From: Chryseobacterium elymi
GTDB lineage: Bacteria; Bacteroidota; Bacteroidia; Flavobacteriales; Weeksellaceae
Assembly (NCBI RefSeq): GCF_003385495.1
Contig: NZ_QNUH01000001.1
Span: 1 to 64,000, forward strand
DNA length: 64,000 bases
Direction: 5' to 3'
Shown here: positions 31,801 to 41,700 of the stretch, one piece after another
How the letters are laid out: each line of letters starts with the position of its first letter
Position numbering within the stretch: the stretch's first letter is position 1
Position numbers and translations under genes: made by a program
The notes under the pieces: model-generated
Database searches by the model: none
Seen by the model: the letters and a program-made list of their open reading frames with translations, nothing else
Told to the model about the DNA's origin: nothing

Positions 31801-33205
31801 CTCCGGCCAGTGTAAGGATTGGAATGTAAACGATAAGGATAATAATTTCTCCGAAAGCGGCACTGCTTCTGATCTTTGATGCCGAAAGAAAAACTTCTTC
31901 GTCCATTTCGTTCTGAGTAAGATTCCGTACAGATTTTCTTACGCCTAAATGATGCAAAGTGGCTTCAACAATGATCACGGCGCCATCCACAATCAATCCG
32001 AAATCTATAGCACCAAGACTCATTAAATTGGCACTGACTCCAAAAACATTCATCATTCCCAAAGCAAAAAGGAGCGATAATGGAATAGCTGAAGCCACAA
32101 TAAGTCCTGCCCTAAGATTTCCAAGGAAAACCACCAGGACGAAAATAACAATAAGAGCACCTTCAATAAGATTTTTTTTTACGGTATTGATCGCTCTTCC
32201 AACGAGGTCTGTTCTGTCTAAGAATGGTTCTATCACCACATCATCGGGAAGCGATTTCTGAATGGTTGGGATTTTAGCTTTAATACGGCTAACCACGTCG
32301 TTACTGTTGGCTCCTTTCAGCATCATGACAACACCGCCTACCGCATCTACTTTTCCGTTGTAGGTCAATGCTCCGTAACGCACAGCGCTTCCGAAACACA
32401 CCTCTGCAACATCTTTTATAAAAATCGGAACGCTTCCAGTTTCATTTTTTACGGAGATATTTTTAATGTCCTCCAATGAGGTTACAAAACCGATTCCCCG
32501 GATAAAATAGGCATTCGGTTTTTTGTCTATATAAGCTCCACCGGTATTCTGGTTGTTTTTTTCCAGGGCTGTAAAAATGTCGGAAATACTTACGCCCATT
32601 GCTTTAAGGCGGTCTGGATTCACACCGACTTCATATTGTTTCAATTCTCCTCCGAAACTGTTGATTTCCGCAACGCCCGGCGTTCCGTTCAGCTGTCTGC
32701 GGACAATCCAGTCCTGCATGGTTCGGAGCTCTTTGGCTGAGTATTTCTTTTCGCTTCCTTTTTTAGGATGGAGAATATACTGGTAAACCTCTCCCAGACC
32801 GGTACTTACAGGCGCAAGCTCGGGAGTCCCTACTCCCTTGGGGATTTCTTCAACGGCCAGCTTCAGCTGTTCATTGATAAGCTGCCTGGCAAAATAAACG
32901 TCTACATTTTCTTTGAACACTACGGTAATTACAGAAAGCCCAAACCTTGAGATACTTCTGGTTTCCTGAATATCAGGAACATTGGCAATACTCTGCTCTA
33001 TGGGAAAGGTAACCAGCTGCTCAACTTCCTGTCCTGCGAGTGTAGGACATACTGTGATGATCTGCACCTGATTATTGGTAATGTCAGGAACCGCATCTAT
33101 GGGTAGTCTTGTAGCACTCCATACTCCCCAGATAATGAGAAGCAGGGTCATGATACCCACTACCACCTTGTTTTTGATACTGAATTTTATGATTTTATCT
33201 AACAC
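28844..33205 (-). CDS. CzcA-type heavy-metal RND pump fused to a TolC-like outer-membrane channel
   Basis: The product has 1453 residues. Residues 1 to ~1035 form a complete RND transporter, with the HME1 signature DFGLIVDGAVIIVE (about 400-413) that marks divalent-metal pumps (Co/Zn/Cd). The rest, after a short hydrophobic segment (TTVIVLGFLMFGQTFNAQT) that looks like an internal signal peptide, is a full outer-membrane factor with two helical-hairpin repeats and AFAQYQQDIQQYEYYVSQA. Similar fusions occur in Bacteroidota. How the C-terminal half reaches the outer membrane is unclear, and cleavage after the NAQ site is a reasonable guess. The start codon is GTG. The adaptor follows directly. 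Confidence 0.92.
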   Translation of the reverse strand: MLDKIIKFSIKNKVVVGIMTLLLIIWGVWSATRLPIDAVPDITNNQVQIITVCPTLAGQEVEQLVTFPIEQSIANVPDIQETRSISRFGLSVITVVFKENVDVYFARQLINEQLKLAVEEIPKGVGTPELAPVSTGLGEVYQYILHPKKGSEKKYSAKELRTMQDWIVRRQLNGTPGVAEINSFGGELKQYEVGVNPDRLKAMGVSISDIFTALEKNNQNTGGAYIDKKPNAYFIRGIGFVTSLEDIKNISVKNETGSVPIFIKDVAEVCFGSAVRYGALTYNGKVDAVGGVVMMLKGANSNDVVSRIKAKIPTIQKSLPDDVVIEPFLDRTDLVGRAINTVKKNLIEGALIVIFVLVVFLGNLRAGLIVASAIPLSLLFALGMMNVFGVSANLMSLGAIDFGLIVDGAVIIVEATLHHLGVRKSVRNLTQNEMDEEVFLSASKIRSSAAFGEIIILIVYIPILTLAGVEGKMFTPMAKTVGFAILGALILSLTYIPMMSALFLSKKISHKETFSDKMMNFLQKIYQPMLQKAVKVKYIIVSVTIFIFVISAFIFKNMGGEFIPQLQEGDYAFHCILPQGSSLSQSIETSMQASRLIKQFDEVKMVVGKTGSAEVPTDPMPPEATDLIVVLKPQSEWKSKKSYTELADEISEKLETIPGVFFEKNQPIQMRFNELMTGIRQDVAVKIFGENLDSLSIYADKVGKIIQTVDGATPPQIERISGLPQINVEYDRTRMANYGLNIEDVNNAVSTAFAGKAAGQVFENERRFDLVVRLDSLHRTNIDDVNNLMIATGTGAQIPLSQVANISYKLGPAQISREEGKRRIVIGFNVKDRDVQSVVKDIQAKLDQQIKLPSGYYFTYGGQFENLQEASKRLMIAVPVSLFLIFMLLYFTFHSFKQAALIFTAIPMSAIGGVFALLLRDMPFSISAGIGFIALFGVAVLNGIVLIGTFNQLEKEGETDVLKRVYEGTKTRLRPVLMTATVASLGFLPMAISTGAGAEVQKPLATVVIGGLVTATFLTLFVLPMLYIIFNSKIPRKMNRIKPVTTVIVLGFLMFGQTFNAQTRQISVDQAVEMAAENNLVLKSKDLSIKSAEVLKGTAKELPKLNFEAQLGQYNSPKFDQSFAISQSIPFPTLFKARRELITENIRSRQIDKEVSANELTKQVRSYYYQIEYLQYNKFKLKDLDSLYQDFIRIATVRFKAGDIKKIEINTAETQKGEISLLLKQNEVYLNNAYKNLKTLLNTSEDVEVPFKSDYEPLRTENILDSSSVANNPTVKAFYHEMEIAEKNKNVEKSQGLPEFSLGLTSQSLIGFHTKNGQEKFYNAGDRFNSFSVGVAIPLTFGATKARMQSLEYEKLAAETNAKVKQNQLSTQLENAFAQYQQDIQQYEYYVSQAIPNAEKIVKAAQLGYKTGEISYVEYLFALQTATNIQLKYLESIQQVNQSVVTINSIINK

Positions 33206-33236
33206 GATCTGTATTTAATTTTTTATTGGTAATAGG

Positions 33237-33261
33237 TGCATACGGCAATAATGCCGTTGCA
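33237..33261. promoter_or_regulatory. Palindrome-rich leader of the RND pump operon
   Basis: CGGCA-ATAA-TGCCG at 33243-33256 sits within outer TGCA...TGCA repeats, about 35-55 bp before the GTG start. Together with the 7-1-7 box at 33281 it may be a second regulator site. Confidence 0.4.
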
Positions 33262-33280
33262 AAAATATCACGAAGACCTC

Positions 33281-33295
33281 TGCAATGGTATTACA
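33281..33295. promoter_or_regulatory. Fur-type 7-1-7 box before the RND pump operon
   Basis: TGCAATG-G-TATTACA, matching five of seven palindromic pairs and resembling the perfect box at 26122-26136. It adjoins a CTTTG-containing -7-like sequence on the minus strand. Confidence 0.5.
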
Positions 33296-33340
33296 AAGTT
33301 CAATAGATAGAAAGTCTAACTTTCTACTCATCAATAAAAA

Positions 33341-33664
33341 TTAAATCTTAGGAGGCTGCCAGATATGGTCGTACATCTGGTAAGCGAAATTGTTTTTCTG
33401 AAAAAGAATTTTCTTTGAAAAGTAAGCCTGAACAAGGCTCTGAACTTCAAACAAAGGATCCATTTTGAAAGAAGAAACCGTCATTTGACAGCAGCTGCAT
33501 GTACACATTGGTGAGCAGATATCTCCTTTATCTTTTGAATGGGATTCCTGAATACTGAATGATAGTTTGATTTCTGAAGGCCCTGCAGGACGGTGCACAT
33601 CTTCGCAAGGCATCAGTGATAATGCCATGAAATAGAATGCAAGTATCCATCTTAACAGGTTCAT
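33341..33664 (-). CDS. Small Cys-rich exported protein (DUF6660-like)
   Basis: The product has 107 residues with an N-terminal hydrophobic segment (LLRWILAFYFMALSLMPCE). A central Cys cluster (DICSPMCTCSCCQM, about residues 47-60) is typical of a small Bacteroidota family I know as DUF6660. It ends YDHIWQPPKI, close in form to the C-termini of the two GKCY-motif proteins. It precedes the RND pump gene by about 135 bp, with pump operators between them. The Cys cluster suggests metal binding in the periplasm, which is not demonstrated. Confidence 0.75.
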   Translation of the reverse strand: MNLLRWILAFYFMALSLMPCEDVHRPAGPSEIKLSFSIQESHSKDKGDICSPMCTCSCCQMTVSSFKMDPLFEVQSLVQAYFSKKILFQKNNFAYQMYDHIWQPPKI

Positions 33665-34170
33665 ATGGACAAAGGTAAAGTTTTTTTCTAAAATGGGAAG
33701 GTTGTGCGAGGATTTAATATATTTTTGGCATCTAATTACTTTTTAAGGAGCATTAATTTTTCAAAAAAATTAACACTGATAAACAATCATCTACAAATTC
33801 AAAATCCAGTATTTCATTTGCCTTTCATACTTAATATTTTTTTGATTTAAAAGGAATTTTAACTAAAAATATTATGTTTTTTTTAAAATTCATCATCATA
33901 TAATTCCCATTTTAATGATTTGCATCATTATTGTCAGTTTTTGATTTAAATATTCTTTATTTTTGCTGAAAAAACATAACCTCATTACTAAAAAACACAC
34001 CCTTCAGTCACTAGTTATTGACGTTTCATTAAATCCACAATACCGAGCTAAAATTCTTTTAATCATCTCACTGCCAAATTCGGTGGAAAATATTATAAAG
34101 AAAGTTTAGTAATGAGGAAAATAGCTAAATTTATTTAATTGAAAAAAACAACTTTAATATTCAAAAACAG
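33665..34170. other. AT-rich intergenic region between metal-efflux and RHS loci
   Basis: About 500 bp between divergent genes, with no coding frame. A CAAAGGTA box at 33670-33677 (minus TACCTTTG) adjoins the DUF6660-like gene. TATTTTTG at 33958-33965 is the best -7 box for the plus-strand operon, which would leave a leader of about 200 nt. Confidence 0.55.
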
Positions 34171-35241
34171 ATGAAAGTTAAATTATTATCATTAGCCCTA
34201 TTGGCATCGTCCTTTACTTTTGCCCAGTTATACACTCCAGCCGGCACATTGCAAACCTCCTCAACTAACTATATTGGCATTGGAACCAATGCTCCTGAAG
34301 CGAGTCTTGATATTAATGCAAACAGCAGTATTCCTATCATTAGAGGTAGTGGGAACTATATCCCAACCGGACTGAGATTTATTGATGATTCATATACACA
34401 ATCCGGCCAGGTAAAGGAATGGAGTATATGGAAAGGTAATACCTGGGCAAAAGGGTTGGGATTCATGAGATATGATGCCGTTAACAGTTGTGCAGGAGGA
34501 ATTTGTGATGTGCCTTTATTCTTAGCAGACGATGGTAATATAGGTATAAATACAAGTTCACCCCAAGAGAAACTTTCTATTTATGGGAAGCATTACACTT
34601 CTACAATCTTATTGCATGCAGACAATGATGGTAATGCTCCTGCTGATTTAATGATTTGGGCTTCTGAACCAGGATTAACCTATTCCGGAGTAGGTATTGG
34701 AAATAATATAAAGAATCGTTTGAATGGGGTCAGTATGGAAAGAATAAACCCTTCAAAAGGAGGTTCATATATTCGATTGTTAGATAATGAAATTAATTTT
34801 AATCTAGTATCCGGTGGAGGGCTCAAGCAACAGACTCTGACTTTACATTCCAACGGCAATGCATCATTGCAAGGTAAATTTGAAGCTAAAGAAGTAAAAG
34901 TAACTCTTACACCTACAGCTGACTTTGTTTTTGATGAGAATTATAATCTTCCAAAATTAGAAGATGTAGAAAAGCATATCAAAGAAAAAAAACACCTTCC
35001 TGAAATTGCTTCAGCAAAAGTAATGGAAAAAGAAGGAGTAAATGTAAGTGAGTTTCAAATTAAATTACTGCAAAAAATAGAAGAACTTACCCTATACTCA
35101 ATCGAGCAAAGTAAGCAAATAAAATCTCAATCAGAACAAATTAGTTTGCTGAAGGAAGAAAACAAATCCTTAAAGATACAATCTGAAAAGCTGGAAAAAT
35201 TTGAAAAGCAATTGGAAAAACTTCTTTCTGAAAAAAAATAA
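34171..35241 (+). CDS. Exported surface protein with C-terminal coiled coil
   Basis: The product has 356 residues. The signal peptide ends LASSFTFAQ. The beta-rich body carries repeated NIGINTSSPQEKL- and YIGIGTNAPEASLDI-type motifs, as in tail-fibre or adhesin-like proteins. The C-terminal part (TADFVFDENYNLPKLEDVEKHIKEKKHLPEI, then a coiled coil from ~285 to the end) is a recurrent Bacteroidota module related to fibre trimerisation regions. It is the first gene of a run ending in the RHS toxin (gaps of 6 and 10 bp), so it may display or help assemble that protein on the surface. Confidence 0.8.
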   Translation: MKVKLLSLALLASSFTFAQLYTPAGTLQTSSTNYIGIGTNAPEASLDINANSSIPIIRGSGNYIPTGLRFIDDSYTQSGQVKEWSIWKGNTWAKGLGFMRYDAVNSCAGGICDVPLFLADDGNIGINTSSPQEKLSIYGKHYTSTILLHADNDGNAPADLMIWASEPGLTYSGVGIGNNIKNRLNGVSMERINPSKGGSYIRLLDNEINFNLVSGGGLKQQTLTLHSNGNASLQGKFEAKEVKVTLTPTADFVFDENYNLPKLEDVEKHIKEKKHLPEIASAKVMEKEGVNVSEFQIKLLQKIEELTLYSIEQSKQIKSQSEQISLLKEENKSLKIQSEKLEKFEKQLEKLLSEKK

Positions 35242-35247
35242 ACACTC

Positions 35248-35724
35248 ATGAAAAAAAAAATACTTTCTTTCTCCTCCCTAATGATAGGATTTTTAGGATT
35301 CTCACAAACTGAAGTCTATTTCAAATATGACGAAGCTGGCAACCAAAGATACAGAGGCCCTAATGTTGCAGGAAAAACAGCTCCCGCTGAAACAGCAAAA
35401 CAGGAAACTAAAACAGTAACTCCCCTGCAACAGCAAGAAGCTCCTGCCATGGATGAAAAAACTTTCCTGAAACAGATAAGACTATATCCTGTACCCGTTA
35501 ATGACGTTCTTACCATAGACTGGACTGAAGAAGCAGACGATCTTATAGAATCCGTTTCGCTGTATCAGCACAGTACGGTACACTGGAAATTCCAACAGCA
35601 GAATATTCCTGCATTGAACCGTCAGCTGAAGATCAATATGACAGGATATGACTGGGGAATCTATATTCTACGCTTCACACTGAAAGACGGAAGAGTCTTC
35701 GGTAGAAACGTTACTAAAAGATAA
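35248..35724 (+). CDS. Small exported protein with T9SS-like sorting domain
   Basis: The product has 158 residues. The signal peptide ends FLGFSQ. The next residues YFKYDEAGNQRYRG look like one RHS/YD repeat. A Thr/Ala/Gln-rich linker leads to a ~80-residue C-terminal domain of T9SS type (IRLYPVPVNDVLTIDW, then YDWGIYILRFTLKDGRVFGRNV). It lies between the coiled-coil protein and the RHS protein in one operon. The huge RHS protein has no sorting domain of its own, so this may be a separate export or anchoring partner, which is speculative. Confidence 0.75.
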   Translation: MKKKILSFSSLMIGFLGFSQTEVYFKYDEAGNQRYRGPNVAGKTAPAETAKQETKTVTPLQQQEAPAMDEKTFLKQIRLYPVPVNDVLTIDWTEEADDLIESVSLYQHSTVHWKFQQQNIPALNRQLKINMTGYDWGIYILRFTLKDGRVFGRNVTKR

Positions 35725-35734
35725 AAATACAAAC

Positions 35735-38700
35735 ATGAAATTTTACGATAAGAAAATAAAGTTATTTTCATCATTTATACTGTCCTTGTGTTCAGTATTG
35801 GGCTTTTCGCAGACCATATTGTACCAGACAGAAAGTACCACACGAACGGTTCAGGATCCGCAAACAGTTATTTTAACTGAAGGATTCCATGCAAAATCAG
35901 ATATTTCCAATCCTTTTATTGCTAAGATTGGTCCTGCTACGGAAAATGCGGGAGGAGGACCTGTTGATTCCGGAGCAGGAGCAACCAATCCATCAGGGAC
36001 AACTGCTCCGGCAGGAAAAAGCTTCCACGACACCGAGGGAAACATCGAAGTTAACGGGGGTGGTCAATTACAGTTTACTTTACCCATTGCTTTACCACCG
36101 GGAATTAAATCTGTAGCTCCTCAGATCAATTTGGTGTATACCAGTGGTTCGTCCAATGGAATTTCCGGCTATGGTTGGAATTTATCTGGATTAACAGCTG
36201 TATCAAGAGCCGGAAGAACCGTGGAAAAAGATGGAGAAGCTAAAGGTGTACAATTAGATGAATCAGATTATTACAGCTTTAATGGACAAAGACTCATTTT
36301 AAAGTCTGGAGAATATGGTAAGGACGGTGCAGAATATGTTACTGAAAAATACTCTAATGTAAAAGTTAAATCCATTGGCTCAATCACAGGACAAGCTTGG
36401 AAAGGTCCTGAATATTGGGAAGTAACTTTTGAGGATGGCTCACAGGCTTGGTATGGGGCAACTGCTTCAGGGCTTAGTAATGCCAGAACTCCTATCGAAT
36501 ACAATATTGTAAAATGGAAAGATAGTAAAGGTAATTATATCACTTATAATTATTTGCAGGCAGGTTTCTCAAATATCGCTACGATTTCAAGCATTCAATG
36601 GGGAGGGAATGAAACACTGGGCAAACCTCATTTTAACAAAATAGATTTTACTTACATTAGCAGAAGCTTAGCCGAAGATTCTTATATAGGAGGAACTCGT
36701 TTTTTACAGACTCAACTGTTATCTGAAATTAAAGTAAGCTCCAACGGAAGCCAATTTAAAAAATATGGAATTGATTATTTAAAAAACGGGTCAAATTATC
36801 AGGTAGTTGATAAAATAACAGAATATAATGCCGATAACATTGCCGCCAATCCGGCAACTTTTACTTATCCAACTCCTACACAGCCCGTTTTAGAGTTTTC
36901 AAACAACAATGTAGATAGTTTTGATAACGTAAAAATAACAGGTGATTTTAATGGTGACTCTTATCTGGATTTCATCTTAAATAATGGCATTGTAAAGCTT
37001 GGCGGCCTCAATGATACCTTTACTGATGTTTCTACAGGTAAAATTTTTAATTCAGAAGCAAAGGTTGTCCATACTTTATTGGATGAAGAGGGGCAAGTCT
37101 ATAACGGAAATGGGATTGTCCAATACGAAGGCGGTAAAGTAGTAGGTTATATTTTTAGGGATAATACTTTTGTTAAAGTATTTGAAAAGGAGGTTTATGT
37201 TGATTCTAACTGTACTTACCAGGGAGGCGGTGTAGGTTGTCGAATAGAAAAGGCATCATTTAATGAAGGAGATATCAATGGAGATGGTATTTCGGATGTA
37301 TTTGTGACTATCAATAAAGAAGAATGTCAGTTTGAGCCGACCCCGGGATGTAATGATTTAAATTCTACTTCAGCACCAGCGGGTGATGGTGATGTTAACA
37401 GGCCACCACCATGCCACGAACTAAAATGTTATACCTATTTGGTGGGAAATTATATCGTTGATTTAAAAAATGCAAACAATCCTCTATCTACCTATACTGT
37501 TGATTCGGGAATCAATGAAAGTACCTATTATCAACAACAGTATCTGGATGTAGATGGTGATGGGAAAGTAGATATTATTAATGTTTCCAATACGGCCTAT
37601 ACCGTATTTGAGTTTGTAAAAACTGCTCCTAATCAATATCTCAAAAAAATAAGATTCACAGGTAATTTAGCCGAAACAAAAGCACCGGATTCTCCTGTAT
37701 TATTTGGAGACTTTAACGGTGACGGAAACCTTGACTTTACAATTCCAACTTCAGATACACAGGAAAGAGATAACTGGAGGTTTTATATAGGTACTGAAAA
37801 AAACTTTTCTAATATCTTAAAAACAAACTTTTTGAAATATAGAAAACCTAATGACTATCAAAACAGTAGTCACCCTACTTTTAATATATACAGGAATTAT
37901 TATTCAGCATTAGATATCAATAAAGACGGTAAATCTGATATTGTACATATTAACTCTTTTAATAAAGCAGGTCAGGTAAATTCAAGCGGAGCTATACTTA
38001 ATAGATATTTTGGTTATACTATCGCCGCTTATACAGCTAACGGAGCTGCTACAAATGGCGGTCTTGATTTCTTTACCAGTTATACTTATGGAGGATATAA
38101 TTATGTAACCTGGGATGTTGGCAATTTTACGTTATTTTCCCCGATCACTTCACAGGTTAAAGTTAATAATAACTATTATGATGTATTTTTATTCTGGAAA
38201 GAAAGGATGCACAAGCTTAAATCACCCTCTTCGGTTGGAAAGCTGTCTCGGGTACAAACAATTACCCAGGGAGGAATTACTACATCAGCAGATTATTTGG
38301 AGGTAATTCCGAATAATCCTCTTAACCCTAATTTTTATCAAAAGGTTAAAAAAGAGTATTATCCATATTTTTCTTTAAGCAGGGTTGACCAATCCTATGC
38401 TGTATCCCAGTTAAGACAAGAGGGAAGAAAGCAGGATTTCCGATACAGAGGTATGACCGGACATATGCATGGAAAAGGGATGATGGGCTATCATCAGTCT
38501 GCCCGCTCGTCTTGGTATGCTGATGGATTTGAAAATATCAAGATCTGGTCTGGAGCAGAAACCGATCCTCTTTTTGATGGAATTCCGGTAAAAGAATGGA
38601 GCATTAAAACCAATGATGAATCCAACATATTCCCTGCTGATATTTCTGAAAACAACACCCAGTTATTAAGTTTTAAATCTACTGTTTACCAAACAGATAA

Positions 38701-41700
38701 GCTATTAAACGGACAAATTGTAACAGGAGTAATTGCTGATACGGATAAACCGAAAGTTGTAACAGCTACTGTTCCCACAAGTACTAAAACAAAGGACTTC
38801 CTGAATGGTACATTAACAAATACTTCTATCACTTATGGGGATTATTATCTTCCAAAGCAAAGTGTATCGAATGTTAATAATGGATATGCCATAACAACTT
38901 CTAATTTTGAATATATTCATAATTTCTCAGGAATTGGACCAGATTACTTTGTAGGTCGTCCTCAATCTAAAACCGATGCAGTACAGGCTTATGGAGATAC
39001 CAAATTGGCAAAAGAAGAATACGTTTACGAAAATAATCTTCTTAAAACCTTAAAAACCTGGAGCAGGGATAATACAGGCTACTTACAGGAAACCTACAAT
39101 TACGATGGTTTTGGTAATATCACCGGAAAAACAGTCAGCAATAGCGTAGATTCTCAAACTCAGACAGAAGCAAGTGTATATGATCCGAAAGGAAGGTTTG
39201 TAGAGAAAAAGACCGATAATTTAGGATTAGAAACGAATATTGAATATAATGACTGGGGACAGATCAAAAAACAAACTGATCCGTTAGGAAATATCCTTAC
39301 CAATACCTATGATGCATGGGGTAAACTCCTTACTTCCAAAACAAATCTTGGAGGAACAACTACCTATAAGTATGAAAGAGATGATAATGCTAATATTACT
39401 GTTATCCAATACGATCCTGATGGAAATATCTCTAAAAAATTTACTAACAGATTGGGTCAGGATTATAAAACCTCTGCTAAAGCATTTGGACAGGGACAGT
39501 TTATTTCTAAAGATACCCAATATGATGTACTGGGAAGAAAAATTAAAGAATCTGAGCCTTATTTTGACGGTCAAAGTGCCAACCAATGGAATCTGATTGC
39601 TTATGATGATTCTGTTTTTCCTATCACCAAGGCAACTGCTACTGGGTTCAATGGGAAGCAGATGGAAACTACTGTTTCAGGCTTGACCACAATTGTCAAA
39701 GAACTTAACGGTTATGGAAGAACTACTTCCAAAACCACTGATGCTTTAGGAAATGTAATTTCTTCGACAGACAAAGGAGGAACGATTACTTTCACCTATA
39801 ATGCAGCCGGAGAACAGATAAAGGCACAATATGCTGAAAATATTGTTACCACTAAATATGACTCATGGGGGAGAAAATCAGAGTTCCATGATCCTTCCAA
39901 CGGATTGTATAAATATGAATATGACGGATTCGGGCAACCGAAGAAGATCATTAGCCCGAAAGGAACCAAAGAATATACGTATAATAATCTGGGGCAGCTG
40001 ATAACTCAAAATGAAATTTCAACCACAGACGGAGGACAGGCTACCAACAAGACAATTTCTTTTACTTATGATAATAAAGGAAGGGTAATCTCAAAAGGTG
40101 GAACCTCAAAAGGAAAAGCGTACAGTTCAAATATATCCTACGATCCACAAGGAAGAGTATTGTCATCTTCGGAAAGCAGCAACGGGAAATACTTTATTCA
40201 GAAAGGTATTACTTATGATGATAAAGCAAGGGTAATTTCTTATGAGAAGCAACTCTATTCTTCCGGTGTTCTTACCAAGGTTCAGATTGAAAATGTGTAT
40301 AGTGCATGGAATGGAGAATTATATCTGGTAAAAGATAAAAATTCAGGAAAAATCCTTTGGGAGCTTAAAGAAACTAATGCCAAAGGACAAGCCCTAAAAG
40401 CAAAGCTGGGAGCAGCAGATATCAACAATACTTACGATACAAATGGATTCTTAACAAATGTTAATCATTCATCAGCTGTTAAGCCAAGTATTTTACAACT
40501 TTCCTATTCATTTAATGCCATAAAAAATGAATTGAATAGTAGAACAACGGGAGGAGATTTCAATATTGTAGAATCTTTTGATTACGATGATAATAACCGT
40601 TTGGTAAATTGGACAAATCCGGTAACAGGAGTTAAACCATCTTCCAACCGAAATGTCTACGATATTAAGGGTAGAATCATGGAGAACGATCAGGTAGGAA
40701 CGATGAAGTATGAAAATTCTGCCAAGATTTACCAGCCAACCGGAATGACGTTGAATGCGGCAGGAACTCAGAATTATAACAATGACTTAATCCAAAGCAT
40801 TGCTTATAACGAAAACAATGATCCAGTTTTTATTGATGGAATGAAAGGCGATGTTGCTTTCCAGTACGGACTCACCAGCATGAGACAAAGAGTTAGCTAT
40901 GGTGGTAACTTCAGCATTGATGGAGACGGTAAGTTTACCAAATTCTACAGTGAAGACGGAAGTTTTGAAGTTTTAAAAGACAACACTACAGGAAAAGAAA
41001 AACATATTTTATATATCGGAGGAACACCTTATGAATCAAATATTGTATATTTAAAGAACTTTGATGAGACTAGCGGTTCCTATAAATTTTTACATAAAGA
41101 TTATATAGGTAGTATCTTAGCGATCAGTGATGAAGCTGGAAATAAACTAGAACAAAGACATTTTGATGCATGGGGTAATTTTACTCATCTACAAATAGGA
41201 AACGGAGCAATCATTACAGATAAGAATATTATTGATAATGCCTCTTTATTAGTAGATAGGGGCTACACCAGCCACGAGCATTTTGCAGAAGTAGGAATCA
41301 TTCACATGAATGGTAGATTATATGATCCGTTATTAAGAAGGTTCTTAAATGCAGATGAGAACATTCAAGATCCCTATAATACCCAGAATTATAACAAATA
41401 TGGGTATGTAATGAATAATCCGTTGATGTTTAATGACCCGAGTGGGGAATTCTGGCAGTTTTTAGCAATTCCTATTGTTAAAGCGGTACTTTTTGCTGTA
41501 GTCTCTTACACAGCTATTACTTTGATAACTGGTGCGAAGTTTAATATTCTGAACTTATATTCTTCCATCGTAATGGGACTGATAAGTGCGGGGATAACAA
41601 CTGTTATAGGAGATGTCTTTTCTACTGCTACAGCAAGTATAGGTAATGAGGCTTTAAGAAGTCTCGTCCACGCAGGAGTACAGGGAACACTGAGCTTTAT

